Below, one piece after another: positions 46,796-58,679 of a stretch of 64,000 nt of DNA (position 1 is its first letter; every line of letters begins with the position of its first letter). Source of the DNA: Leptobrachium leishanense. Its lineage: Eukaryota; Chordata; Amphibia; Anura; Megophryidae. The stretch covers positions 66,944,637-67,008,636 of the forward strand of contig CM019067.1 of assembly GCA_009667805.1 (NCBI GenBank), in the 5' to 3' direction. A program made the translations under genes and the position numbers. The notes under the pieces were generated by a model, which saw only the letters and a list, made by a program, of their open reading frames with translations, was not told where the DNA came from and did not search any database.

Positions 46796-49700
46796 TCAAA
46801 GACTCATGCTTTGGACTACCTCAGCTAACATAGTAGACACTTCGGGCAACCTTCGCACTGTGGTGACAGCTTCTTCAGTACTATGTCCTGGTGAGTCATA
46901 GGTGAGTCGCTGGGGCGGTCGAACAGAGCGTTTTGGTTCAATCAGTTCCTCTTCAGGTGGAAGTACTATAGGCGCGGGTTCAGTTCTTCTTTCTACCACT
47001 GGAGCAGACATCTCTTCGGAGTATGATCCTTCCAGTGAAGGCATAGAACTGTAGTCATAAGATTCGACTTCAGGAGCTACAGGGATTTCAATAGTCTCGG
47101 GGGCTTCTAACTGAAATTCAGGAGCCTCAGGCCTCAAATTACTTTCCCACCTTTCAGGAACTGAGATAACCTCTTCAGGCTCCGGTGAGCACAGCCAGTC
47201 CAGACAAAAACTCTCTTCCTCACTGTCCCTTTCGCTCTCTTCGACAGCCCGGGTCTGCTGAGACCGAGTAACGGGAGGCAAACGTGGAGCAGGCGGATTT
47301 GGCAGAGAAAGTTCGTCCCCAGCTGGTATCCTCACAGCCTCTCTCAAAGGTAATAAATGATTCTGGTGCCAGTTCTTAAGAGGCCCAGCCTTTCCATCCG
47401 GCCGGATTTGATACACCGACAGACCCGGCAGTTGCTTGCAGACAATGTAGACCTGAGAACTCCATCTATCCGCTAACTTGTGCTTCGCAGCAGCACCCAA
47501 GTTCTTCAACAAAACCCTATCACCGGGTTGTAGATCCTGTATCCGAACTTTCAAGTCATAGTTCCGTTTATTCCTTTGTTCCCCGTTTCCTGAGGTCAAA
47601 CGGGCCTGTTCAAACGCAGAGGCCAGATTCTTTTGAAGTCTATCCACGTAATTTCTATGGGAAGCTACCGACGTCTGGTCCAGAGATAACCCAAACGCCA
47701 AATCAACCGGCAGTCGAGCTTCTCTCCCGAACATAAGACGGTACGGTGAGAATCCAGTAGCGTCACTCTCCGTACTGTTATACGCATGCACCAGCGTAGC
47801 TATGTGACGACTCCATCTCTGCTTCTCTGTGTTTGACAGTGTCCCCAGCATATTTAGCAGCGTGCGATTGAACCTTTCGGGTTGAGCATCACCTTGAGGG
47901 TGATATGGTGTAGTTCGGGTCTTTTGGATTCCCAGCAGTTCCAGTAATTGCCCAACAAGCCGGCTTTCAAAGTCTCTACCCTGTTCAGAGTATATTCTCC
48001 TTGGTAGGCCGTAGTGAACAAAGAACTTTTCCATCAGAACTTTCGTCACCGTTGGAGCGTGTTGGTCTCTTGTAGAAAAGGCTTGGGCGTAACGTGTGAA
48101 GTGATCAGTCACTATTAGAATATTTCCCTGCCCACTAGCATCCGGCTCTAAGCACAGGAAGTCAATGCACACCAAATCCATGGGTCCTTGACTTTGCAGA
48201 TGGCTCATTGGAGCAGTTCGGGTCGGTAGGGTCTTACTTTGAATGCACCTCAGACATGAATGGCAGTAACTTTCCACTTCAGCTCTCATGCAAGGCCAAT
48301 AGAACCTGTCTCGCACCAGCTTAAAAGTCCTTTCTGTGCCCAAATGTCCATGCTCATCATGTAGCGATCGCAGTACACTCTCCCTATGTTTAGTGGGAAG
48401 GAACAACTGTTGGGTCTCTTCAGCATTGGTAGAGGGGCCCCTTCGGTAGACCACCCCATCCAACATCTTCAACCGTTCCCACTCTTTATAGACCAATCTG
48501 GCTCCATCTGGGGAATTGGTCAGCAGAATTTCCCGCTGGTTCGCAGTTAGGGCCTTTATGGTTAACGCAATTAAGGGGTCTTTAGCCTGATCAGCTTTCA
48601 GATCCTGTTTTGAAAAGGTAGGCAGACTTTCATCCCTCAACTGCGTAGGGTTGCAGTAGAACTCCGGAAGAGCCGCAGCCATGACTCCTATGGCCTCCGC
48701 TTCAATCCCTCCCTTGACCCGGCGCTCTGCTCCTTGACACAAAGCTTGTACCCCGTCTGGAGTTAACTTGAGTCCATTCTGTAGTGTAGGGTCTTCTCGA
48801 CAAAGCATCAGCATCTCGATTATTCAACCCAGGGCGATATTTCAGGCTGAACCGAAACCCTGACAGAGCGGCCAACCACCGATGTCCCGTTGCGTCCAGT
48901 TTTGCAGTAGTAAGGACGTAGGTAAGAGGATTGTTATCTGTCTTTATCACAAACTCTGCCCAATACAGATAGTCCTTTAGCCTGTCTACCACTGCCCACT
49001 TTAAGGCTAGGAACTCCAACTTGTGGGTAGGATAGTTCTCTTCTGAAGGCGTAAGGCTCCGGCTCACATACGCTACAGGCCTCGGTAATCCACCATACTC
49101 TTGATACAGGACTCCTCCTAGGCCTTCTCTGCTGGCATCCACATGTAACTCGTACGGCTTGTGAGGATCCGCATAGGCCAAGACAGGAGCTCGAGTTAAG
49201 CTCTCTTTCAGCTTCGTAAAAGCACCCTCACATTGACTAGTCCATTCTCCCTGGATAGACTCTCAAGCTTTCCTTGGCCCTGGAGCTGACGGATTTCAGT
49301 CAGAGACCTTGCAGCCTTCTTCGGTGCTTTCCTTCTGTAGGAGCTTGTTCAGTGGTTGAGCTATTTTTGCGAATCCTCCTACAAATCTTCGATAATAAGA
49401 GCAGAACCCCAAGAAAGATCTAAGTTCAGTAACGCTTCGGGGTCTAGGCCAAGAAGCTACGGCCTCCAACTTCCGAGGATCTGTCGAAACGCCTTCTGCT
49501 GAGACCACATGTCCCAGATACGTAACAGATGGTAAACAGAATTGACATTTCTCCAGAGATAGTTTCAATCCCTCTTCATGGAGCCTCTTCAAGACCTTCT
49601 CCAAACGTTGTTCATGTTCTTGCAGAGTCTTCCCGAACACAATTATGTCATCCAGGTACACTAATACTTCGATCAGATTCATGTCCCCGACTGTCTTCTC

Positions 49701-51323
49701 CATTAACCGTTGGAACGTGGCTGGAGCCCCAGTAAGGCCTTGAGGCATTCTGTTAAATTCGAAGAACCCCAATGGGCAGAAGAACGCAGTCTTCTCTTTG
49801 TCTTCAGGATGCATTGGTATATGGTGATACCCGCTTCGCAGGTCTAGTACACTAAACCATTTTGCTCCCGACAAACACTGTAAGGCATCTTTTATCCGAG
49901 GAGTAGCATATTGATCTGGGATGGTTCTCCGATTCAGCGTGCGATAGTCTATGCATAGGCGGACAGAACCATTCTTCTTCCGGACCATTACTATTGGAGA
50001 TGCATATGGACTCCTGGACTCTTGGATCACCTTGGTTCTTTGCAGTTCATTCAGCTGTTCTCGTAGATCATCCAAGTCTCCCAGCGGAACTCGTCTTGAC
50101 CTTTCACGAAAAGGCATTTCCTCTTGTAATCGAATGCGGTGCTCAGTACCTTTAGCTAGGCCCACGTCGAACTCATCTTTCGAGAACAAGTCTCTCCACT
50201 TTAGAATTTGGGACTGAAGACGTTTCTTCCATTCAGGTGAAAGGAGCGTCCTTGGGGTAGAACCTTTCATCTGGAATCTCTTTATCCACTCCCCCTCCTA
50301 AATCGGTAGGAGAGAGGGGCGTAGCGGACGCTACTTGCCCGATAGGCATTCGTGCTTTAAGGACTACTGGAGAATCAGACACATTGCACATGCTGACTGA
50401 GACTCTTCCTTGTGTTCTTTTCAAAGCTTTAGTGGAGATTATTTCAGGGATTACTTCAACTCCGGCTTCACTCCCATGATTAAAATCGGTTTCCAGTACC
50501 ACATAGGGCCCTGGTTGCGATCCGTTCAACTTGACTGAGGCCCGGAAGCTCGCTACTTCTCCCGATTGCAGAACCTTTTATGTTCCTTCTAATCTCCATA
50601 GGCGCCCCACTTCAGCAGGTGCCTTCTGTTCTTCGACCATTCTCTGATAGACTGGACGTAACATTGGGTGTACTCCTTCAGTAGAACCTTCTTCCAATAC
50701 GATAGGTGTCAGGAGACGTCGCACCAAATCAGTATTCGTCCCCACTATCATGGAACTCCTGTTTGCCCCTGAAGGCCGAGGACACACAATGGCCAATGCA
50801 TCACAACCTCCGGACTGTCCAATGACTTTGGATCCGATCTCCAACTTCACCTGTAGATACCCGTCATAAGGGAGTTTCTCAGTTCCGATACCCCATATTT
50901 CCAGATCCTTCAATTTCTGTAGAGGGATGTGCTTCAAGTGTTTCTCATAGAAGTCTCAGTAGATCAATGTCACTTGAGCCCCTGAATCCAACAGGGCTTT
51001 AGTGTAGACTCCCTCCACTTGGATTGGCACAATAGGGGAAGGACCTATCAGCTGGTCAGGAAACTTGGTGGTGGCACCAGGACACTTAGACCCAGTTTGT
51101 TGTACCCTGGCCTTCTTCTTGGCCCGTGTAGGTTTTGGGTGTGCATTGCTTCCCCATGACGTAGGTCCGGATGCTAAGGGAGTGACTCTTTCAGTCCTGG
51201 CAGGCTCGGCAGTTGGCCAGACCTTGGGCCCTCTCGCCCTCTTAGTCCTGGCTTGATTTTTGGAGCGTGTTTCAACCTTCGGGCACCCAGGTTGCTCCTT
51301 CACTTGTGCCCTCTGGCGTTTCC
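46796..51323 (-). pseudogene. pol: Element A-prime pol
   Basis: Entered from gag by -1 shift at 51318-51324. Protease DSGA at 50977-50988. TGA at 50954-50956 is CGA in element A. TAA at 50578. A 2-bp loss near 50236 shifts the frame. The RT segment (50270-49296) is whole, with YLDD at 49647-49658. TGA at 49296 and another near 49262 (CGA in A). RNase H lies in 49181-48780; an extra A near 48770 shifts the frame again. From 48814 to 46796 a 672-codon frame holds the end of the RNase H linker, HHCC finger, DDE integrase with Asp in VCIDFL, GPY-like segment and the acidic tail, all intact. Too many breaks for a working Pol. Confidence 0.9.
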
Positions 51324-51324
51324 C
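51281..51324 (-). promoter_or_regulatory. Element A-prime -1 frameshift signal
   Basis: Reverse complement holds GGGAAAC (51324-51318), a 6-nt spacer, GGGCAC (51311-51306), a 19-nt loop and GTGCCC (51286-51281). Same phase and geometry as in element A. Confidence 0.8.
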
Positions 51325-52790
51325 GCCGGTAAGGTAGATAACAGTCCTTCCAAAGATTTCAAGAACTCCTCAACTCTATTTCCTTCAGGCTTTTGGCTTT
51401 TGCATTGTGCGCGGAAGTGGCCCATTTCTCCACAACTGAAACATATCTTCTTTGAAAGCAGAGACGCAGTCGCCTGCTGTGATTCGGTTGAAGGACCCTG
51501 GCTAGACGCCACAGCAACTCCGGTTGTCTGCATGTCTGTAAGGAACTTCTGCATCTCTGTCTGTTTCTCTGTCACCTTCAACAATACACGGCACAGTTCC
51601 GCGTGCGCCTGTTGCAATTCAGCTTGAGCTTCTTGTACCTTCTTAACAGTTTTGTGCAACTCGCCATGTGCAGAGAGGTTTAATTTTTTGACAGCCTTCT
51701 CTGTGAATTTAAAAGCGATCAGATGCTCTTGTTCGTCCACGTTGGATCCATAGGCATCCAACGAGTCACTTTCAGGCTGCAAACATTCGTTATGCCTCAC
51801 AGGTTGCGCGTAAGCTCTTTCTCCTCTCCTGAAGGATTTTTCTTCCAGCAAAGCCTCCTCCTCTCTGACAGCTCGGATCAGTTCCAGGTACTTCAGTTCT
51901 TGATTACCTTCCCTGCTTCTCAGCTGCAGCATCACTGGATCTAGAGGTTGAGCGCCCCTCAGGACCTGTTTTATTCGGATCTTATCTACTTCAGCTGGTT
52001 CGGCCCCTTTCTTGAGGAGTATCTGGTGCAGAATCTTATCTAGGCGCCTCATATATTCGGTCATTCTCTCACCTTTCCGCTGGTAGGTGTGTTCATACTG
52101 ATATACGAGCTCTGCAGCCTTTTCCGTTCGCCCAAAAACTTCCTCCAGAACATTTAAATAATCTAAGGCAGTGCAGTCTTTCTTACTCAATTTTAGGTTT
52201 CTTACAGCCTCTGACGTAGGTCCCTTTAAGCTCTCAGTGATCCTTTGCTTTTTCTGTGCTTCAGGGATGTCCCACTCATCCAGAGCCTGCATCGCCTGTT
52301 CCACCCATTCTTCGAAGGTTTCTTCTCCCGCCGGAGTTGGTACGTTTCCTGTAAAATTTCTCAACCGTCGATAACCAAAGTTAGTGTGCGGAGGGCTTGT
52401 TCTCTGACATTTAGCCAGCAAATCTCCAATAGCCACTATAAATTCAGGCCCGATCATGGCCAACGGACTGGGCGCGGGAACACTCGCGGATTCGCCACGT
52501 GGCGCACTTGGCTGAATCAGTTGGACTTCCACCTCATTGGCCAGCTTCACGCTCACGCCCTGAAAACACACTGGAACACCCTTTCTCCACTCAAAAAGAA
52601 CATACGTGTGAGAGGTATCTGGGTTCTCTTTAATGTCCAGGATTAACCCCCGATGATCTGGTGTCAGCATGGCCACGGTCTGGCGAATCTGATCTTCGGC
52701 CAAAGTGTCTGCAGGAATATCCATGACTATACACAATTCTAACTGACTACTGTGCTCCTCACACCACTTGGCAGCAGTGTCTGGATCCAT
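51300..52790 (-). CDS. gag: Element A-prime Gag, PNMA-like, intact
   Basis: 496 residues from ATG at 52790, the first ATG in frame after the primer site (an upstream in-frame GTG was not used). The PNMA-like N-terminal domain (about 1-125) begins MDPDTAAKWCEEHSS. Capsid region about 140-320 with GEETFEEWVEQAM, ITESLKGPTSEAVRNL and YQYEHTYQRKGE. Helical, Gln/Glu-rich segment about 370-430 (KVQEAQAELQQAHAEL). CCHC knuckle CFSCGEMGHFRAQC (51402-51443). No stop or frameshift, in contrast to element A. It is the largest undamaged gag frame in the window. Being flanked by LTRs and a decayed pol, it is most simply a retrotransposon gene and not a domesticated one. Whether it is expressed is unknown. 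Confidence 0.9.
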   Translation of the reverse strand: MDPDTAAKWCEEHSSQLELCIVMDIPADTLAEDQIRQTVAMLTPDHRGLILDIKENPDTSHTYVLFEWRKGVPVCFQGVSVKLANEVEVQLIQPSAPRGESASVPAPSPLAMIGPEFIVAIGDLLAKCQRTSPPHTNFGYRRLRNFTGNVPTPAGEETFEEWVEQAMQALDEWDIPEAQKKQRITESLKGPTSEAVRNLKLSKKDCTALDYLNVLEEVFGRTEKAAELVYQYEHTYQRKGERMTEYMRRLDKILHQILLKKGAEPAEVDKIRIKQVLRGAQPLDPVMLQLRSREGNQELKYLELIRAVREEEALLEEKSFRRGERAYAQPVRHNECLQPESDSLDAYGSNVDEQEHLIAFKFTEKAVKKLNLSAHGELHKTVKKVQEAQAELQQAHAELCRVLLKVTEKQTEMQKFLTDMQTTGVAVASSQGPSTESQQATASLLSKKICFSCGEMGHFRAQCKSQKPEGNRVEEFLKSLEGLLSTLPAGNARGHK

Positions 52791-52824
52791 ATTTAACCCT
52801 TTAAATGCATTTTTTCCAGAGACT

Positions 52825-52846
52825 GGATCCCGGAAACGAGCCCCCA
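52825..52846 (-). promoter_or_regulatory. Element A-prime primer-binding site
   Basis: Reads TGGGGGCTCGTTTCCGGGAT on the minus strand, starting two bases after the LTR. The first 11 bases match a tRNA-Pro 3' end exactly. Confidence 0.75.
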
Positions 52847-52848
52847 CG

Positions 52849-53882
52849 TGTAGCGCTCACTCCCGGAGGAGCCGCTGAAATTGAACCTCGGGTCAGTTTC
52901 CCCGCACTAGGGAATAAATATACTCCAGCACCATCGTGGATTTTATAAATTATATAGTTTACTGGATAAACTGGCATATAATGAGTAACACGGTATATAT
53001 ATATATTTACAGTACTTCGTAATGCGGGAAACGCGCAGCGAAAAAGAAATACAAGGCTTCGTAATGCGAGAAACGCGCAGCGGAAAAGAAATACAAGGCT
53101 TCATAATGCGAGAAACGCGCAGCGGAAAAGAGAAAAATATATCTTTAACCCCCTTTGTGGTTGGGGAGTGAGTCCCATACAGGTTATGTTCCAAAGAGTG
53201 TATGCGTGTGAGTGTATTGGTACCCGGGTACAATATTCAACTGGCCAGTGAATTATTTACGAAGTATCTTCGACTAGTCACGTTGGGGCCCTGTGGGTTT
53301 TTAAACAAATTGCAGCGTGCTTTAGATTTTTCACAACGGCCTGGAAGGCCTCTCACCCATCCACCAGATACTCTGTGCTCCGCTCGACCCAGGACGTCTC
53401 TCTGCTCGATTTTGACTGGGGTTCTCTGTGTCACCGGCTCCGCTGTCTGGCTTGTCTGTATCTGCCTCAGAAGTCCAGCTCACCGCCTGCACTCCCTCTT
53501 GGATCGATCTGCGGTTCTCCTAACTCGGGGTCCTCCAGCTCACTCGGTATCAGCTCAGGTTACTGTGGTGGATCACTGGGTCTTAATAGATAAAGGCGGA
53601 AAACCCGGTCTCCAGCTCTGTCAGGCCCCACCTGCGCTCCGGCCTGGTCACTGTCCAGTTCAGCTACACTGCGTCTTGCTTCTCTCACTCCTAGGCACGC
53701 TCTGCCAGCTCTTTCCACGAGGCTCAGGATGTCAGCGTCTCTCCCCCACCCACTTCCTGTCCCCGCCCGCAAAGCATGCCGGGAAATGTAGTCCCAATGT
53801 TCAGTGTCTCACATCGCGCTTGTCTCCCTCCGGTGGCCAAAAATAAGTACTACATGGCAGGGGATTTAAAACCATCGCTACA
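52849..53882 (-). repeat. Element A-prime 5' LTR
   Basis: 1,034 bp with three copies of the 42-bp unit (about 53015-53140), versus four in the 3' LTR. Otherwise nearly identical to the 3' LTR, with few substitutions by eye, suggesting a recent insertion. Confidence 0.92.
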
Positions 53883-54106
53883 TAAGAATATAAGGAGTCT
53901 CACTGTAAAACAAATGAAAAAAAACATAGTGCAGAACTGCATATATAAATGATACAGAAACCCCTGCTCGTATAGCATGCTCACAGGATATTATTAAGGA
54001 TATATTAAGAGGAGCCATCCCTTAGGAGCCTTCACTAGCAAGCTACGTATTTACATTTATTTGCTGGGTTTTTTTCATTAACCCTCACTACTGTTTTTAC
54101 ACTGGT

Positions 54107-54725
54107 ATTTATTTATTTATAAAGTATTTTACCAGGAAGGATACATTGAGATTTCTCTCATTTTCAAGTATGTCCTGGGTTCAAGAGCATTGAAGTGTTA
54201 CAGTAGGTACAGAAATACAAAGTAATAAATTAAAGATTTTAAAATCAAAACACAAATATACAGATTAACACAGAAAATAAATAAGAAATATAGTCACTAT
54301 GTTACATGTTTACATGTATTCTGTATTGAGGTATGTTAACCCCTTAAGGGGTTGACTTCGCCGGCAAGGCGTACAGGTACGCCTCGCCGACAGGTGCCAT
54401 CGCGCGGCAATAATTTTGAGCCCTCCCTGTAGCCGGCGTGCAGTGCGTGTCATTGGCTGCAGGGGACGGCTTGATTTCAGGCGTCCCTCTGCAGCCAATG
54501 ACACGTGCCATGAGTCAGCGAGCGCAGGCTTCGGGGAGGGGCCGAGGCGGTCCCATTGAAGACATGCACGCCCCGCGTCTTCAAAGCCCGCCCGCCGCCA
54601 GGACGTCATGGAACGTCCTGCGGCGTTAACGAGTTAATAGAGATCTCTTAAGTGACTTTAGACTGGGGAAGATTTGATGGCATCTGGGAGGTTATTCCAT
54701 AAGTGTGGTGCCTTTAGGTGAGCAC
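54107..54725 (-). mobile_element. LINE 3' fragment, interrupted by a TTAA MITE
   Basis: Starts (ATTT)n and 'attttaccaggaagg' and matches the reverse complement of the 33.4-33.7 kb LINE through its 3' UTR and last codons (ACTTTAGACTGGGGAAG, GGGAGGTTATTCCATAA). The MITE at 54340-54634 splits it in the last coding region. Confidence 0.8.
54340..54634. mobile_element. GC-rich TTAA MITE inside LINE fragment
   Basis: TTAA at 54336-54339 and 54635-54638. Ends CCCCTTAAGGGG and CGTTAACGAG form an imperfect inverted repeat. The interior has mirrored 'tgtcattggctgcaggg' and 'ctgcagccaatgacac'. The LINE reads across the insertion (GTATG|TTAA), which confirms the site. Confidence 0.75.
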
Positions 54726-54987
54726 TCTTAGCATTTTTTTTAACTCTATAAGACAGAATATGAGGTGGTTTATAGCCTCTTTATGCTCCTTATCTTGGTG
54801 ACAGTATATATATTTTTATTTGGGTTGGTTTGCTTCCTTCTCCCTACTTTCCTATTACCACGAGCCCTACAAGGTTTGTATTCTGGCCTTGATATTGTGT
54901 GAATTTACTCTGGCACCTAGGGAGCACCCGAAACCCTCAAGCATTCTGCTACCATCAGGACGGTGTTGTTTTTAGTGACAAATTTGG

Positions 54988-55190
54988 CATTAGCCATGTG
55001 TGCAAGGCTAACAGGCTGTTGTCATTATTTCTCTTTAATACTGGATTCAACTTTTTGATTAGTATATTTAATAGTATTATTAAATACTATTTAGTAGTAT
55101 TTAATAAGTCTATTAAAGGTTACGATTTAGTTTATAGATTATTTTGAGGTCAAGTACCATGTATCCTTGAGTTTGTATATATGTCAACAA
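54988..55190 (+). repeat. Dispersed repeat, inverted partner of 45196-45430
   Basis: Shares 'tgtgtgcaaggctaac', 'tcattatttctctttaatac' and 'atgtatccttgagt' with the reverse complement of 45196-45430. An internal AT-rich expansion (about 55065-55115) is specific to this copy. Confidence 0.65.
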
Positions 55191-55329
55191 GGGTTATCTC
55201 CCATACTAGGATATAAGGATTGTGTTATTGCATCTAAATGTTATGGTTTATACTTATTAACCTATGCTATTACACAGTGTATATTGTTTGCCTGTCCTAT
55301 TCCAGTGGGACCGCAAACTTATCTCATGG

Positions 55330-55850
55330 TATTGCTGTTGCAGAAGCGAACTGTAAATGAATGTGCACCTACAAAGCTCTGCATAACCGTGCCCCTGCCT
55401 ACATCTCCCTTATTAGCAGGTACATCCCATCCCGACCACTTCACTCTGCCAATGATCTGATGCTATCAGTTCTACATACCCGCAACCCAACTCTCGTCTT
55501 CAGGACTTCTCCCGAGCTGTCCCCTTTCTATGGTACTCCCTCCCCTGCAACCTCAGACTCGCCCCCTCTCTCCAGTCTTTCAAGAAGTCTCTAAAAACAC
55601 AAAACTTTAGAGAAGCCTATCAGCTCACCCACTGTACATATCATGCACCATCTTCCTAAACAGTCCACACGCTCTGACATACTCTGCTATTCATGATCAC
55701 CTAATGTGTCACCCCTCTCATCTCAGATTGTAAGCGCTTGGGCAGGGTCCTCTCTCCTACTGTTCTGTGTGTGTAACCTGTATGTATATTTGTTATTCTG
55801 TCTCTCCCATTGTACAGGACTACAGAACTTGTTGGCCCTAACATGGAGTC
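55330..55850 (+). mobile_element. L2-type LINE 3' fragment
   Basis: Encodes the RT C-terminal domain in broken frames (YKALHNRAPAYISLIS, then FKKSLKTQNFREAYQL), then 'agattgtaagcgcttgggc' and 'cagaacttgttggc' of the 3' UTR. Truncated at the 5' end. Confidence 0.8.
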
Positions 55851-57504
55851 AGCTGGCCAATATTCAGCGATTCCTGAGTCAGTCGCTATTCTCATGTTGA
55901 AATGGAATTTACTGGCTCTCAAGTCCTGGTGTTAAAATCCCTTAGTATAAGAATGAAAAAAACACTAAAAAGACATCTACACTAATCCCTGTTCCATGGT
56001 GAAGAGGACAGCACAAACCCTACCCTCCTCTTGCCCCAAGCAGAAGGACACTGAGAACAAATAGTTTCATGTCCTTCCATTGTCTCTGGTCGTACAACTG
56101 TGAATTTGCAGAGGGCCTCTGTGGTCTCCATGACTTGAGGAGATCCTACAAGCCAGAACATTTGGGGAGTGTATGGTTGTGCTAATAGTTATGTAAGGAG
56201 CTTCCAGTTTTTACAAGCCAAGTCCCTAATATAGCAAGACAGAATAGAGTCAGGGATAGGAGGCTGCTAATGGTTAATAGCTCGCAACACAATTTTTCAT
56301 CAGCTGCAAAAGGGCCCCGTGCGTCTTAAATTAAATGAAAACATGTTCAACGATTGCAATTTAATTTCTTATCTGGTAAAATTATAGATAAACATTTCAT
56401 TCTCTACTCAAAAAGAGCATCAATTTTAAACCATTATGTAGTTAGACATCCATTCATTTTGTGATATACCGTTATTTAATTGTTAATTGCTAGTTCTTCT
56501 ACATTTTATTTTTTTACGATTCTAACGCGGAGTTCTCCATCCTTGGTCTTCTAGGTATTGTTGAAGATAATTCACATAGTTCTGTCTCACTGTGTTTCAG
56601 CTTTAATTGCAAGGTTAAACCAGCTTTTTATTTGTATCTTTGCTTCTACTTTTGCATTTATTGTTGCATTAAATAAAATCACCGTAATAATTCTAAGTAT
56701 GTTTTCCATTTTGCACGTAGAAAGTTTCAAGGAGTCCTCAGAGAATCTGAAAAGACACAAAGCTTTCAAAACTAATCTCAGAAATATTTATTTTGAAACC
56801 GTGGTTATTAAAGCTTTGATGTTGGAATGTACTTTCATTTAAATTCACATATCGGCTCTCAATAATGCATGAACCATTAATTTAATTTACTTGTACTGTA
56901 TGGTGACAGTAAGCTATTACTTTTCTGTGTGTTGTGGTAGATTTGTATAGAAGTATAAAACTTGTCAACATTTTCATAGTACGACTTCTATGGAGAATAT
57001 TAATCACGTATACTTTTATCACTTGCTATGTAATGTTAGGCACGATGTTTTCCTATACGTATGTGCTGTTTACTTTGAAATAATTGCCGACCTTTCTAAA
57101 AATGTGAAAATATATATAGCTAGCAATATAGCTTTCTACTTCTAAAATTATGCAGGGATTTTATATATGTTTATATGTACATATATTGTCCCTTTGGAGG
57201 CTTCACGAAGCCCAGTTCAATTTTACGTCTCTCCATTTTTGGTCTGAAATTATTGCAAATGCCTGGAAAGATAGGCAACAAAACCAGGACAATTTATTTT
57301 ATCTTAAAAGCGCCTACAACTGTAATGATATGCAAAAATGTGTGCGATGCAAATTGCTGCTATAGGAGGGAACAAAGGGTAATGTATCCTCCTACCACAT
57401 TACAGAAAAATAAAGCATACGACACACCACTAAAGGTCACCTAAATCGCATTATACACATGATCAAAATGCACTATATACCAATGTGGCCAACTTTTTTT
57501 TTTT
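55851..57504. other. AT-rich intergenic, no gene
   Basis: No domain or repeat family recognised. Short hydrophobic frames only. Confidence 0.45.
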
Positions 57505-57700
57505 AAAGTATTTTACCAGGAAGGATACATTGAGATTTCTCTTGTTTTCAAGTATGTCCTAGGTGGCGAGTATGTACCGTTGGGTGTCTTGCCCAAGGAC
57601 ACTTACTGTAGAGGTGCTCTTGCTGGGATTTGGGCCTGTGTCTCCACAGTTATAGAGCACTGTTGTTACCTGTACTCCACCCAGCCGGTGCACCATGTGG
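57505..57700 (-). repeat. LINE/SINE-like 3' tail
   Basis: Begins 'aaagtattttaccaggaagg' like the LINE tails at 33.7 and 54.1 kb, then continues with 'ttgggtgtcttgcccaagg', a motif of LINE/SINE 3' regions. Not coding. Confidence 0.6.
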
Positions 57701-58679
57701 TTAAATCAAAGAGTATATGGATACTTAGATGACTAATCCTTATGTTTCAATTGATGTCAGTCCTTTAGAATTCTCGAGAGAAGATAGAAAACAAGCATAA
57801 CAAATAGTGCGATACAGTCTGTATATAAAGGCCAATGAAAAGTGCGTCCACTAACTAAGCACTCACATACTCCAGAGCCTTGCTGGCTCTGTGTGATCCG
57901 CAGAGTGTCAACATTGTAGGGATGACACAGCCCAATCTGTGGCTTGTAGCTGGAGTTCTTTTCTGTTTGAAGGATATCCAGCTAGGAGATAGGTATTCTC
58001 ACATTACCTTGTCCAATGAACCATTTTCCTGCTTTGTCGGTAATGTACCATCCATCTTTGGTGCTATCTATATCTATAACTACATATTGCCAAATTACAT
58101 TTATTTCTTCCTAAGTTGCTGTCACTGTGAATTATTACATTGATTATACTTGCGTCCACGTATAAATTCAAGAGGTGGCACAAATAAAGCGTGGCATTAC
58201 CCGTCTTAATCATTAACAGTTAGTCAGTGCCTCTTGTTAATGTATATATCAATATAATTTATCAGTCAATAATTACATGACAGTCTTTTTAACGTAGGGT
58301 GACTTGTATTAAAGTTTGTGTAAATATAGTTTTGTTTAACATAATTTATCCAGGCCACAGCCATATGTAAACGATGGATTATTTTATTTCTATAGATCCT
58401 GCTAAATTAGATATTTTGATGAGGTTTACAAAGCCCCTACTAAATACTTGCAGCTCACTGGAGGTACTTCATCAAAATATAGTAAATTATGGCAATAAAA
58501 ATAAAAAAGCAATATAGTATTTCAAGGTCGACAAAATAAAAACCATTTTTATTCCCAAAAGCTATTCTCAAACACTGATATATGGGTCAGTAGTGCTGGC
58601 AAGAAAAAAGTACCAAGTTTGCATATGATAATTTTGTTAAGCCACAAAACCACATGCGAATGGGGGTAACCCTGGTTTC

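Larger units (their letters stand above)
45589..53882 (-). mobile_element. Element A-prime: sister of element A with intact gag
   Basis: Minus-strand Ty3/gypsy element of 8,294 bp with LTRs at 45589-46663 (3') and 52849-53882 (5'). TAAG duplications lie at 45585-45588 and 53883-53886. Same gene order and signals as element A, and the protein sequences are closely similar. Gag is intact; pol has about four stops and two frameshifts. Confidence 0.93.

Noticed and set aside
51300..52790. Domesticated PNMA host gene
   Set aside because: LTRs, primer site, frameshift signal and pol remain around it, so retrotransposon gag is the simpler explanation.
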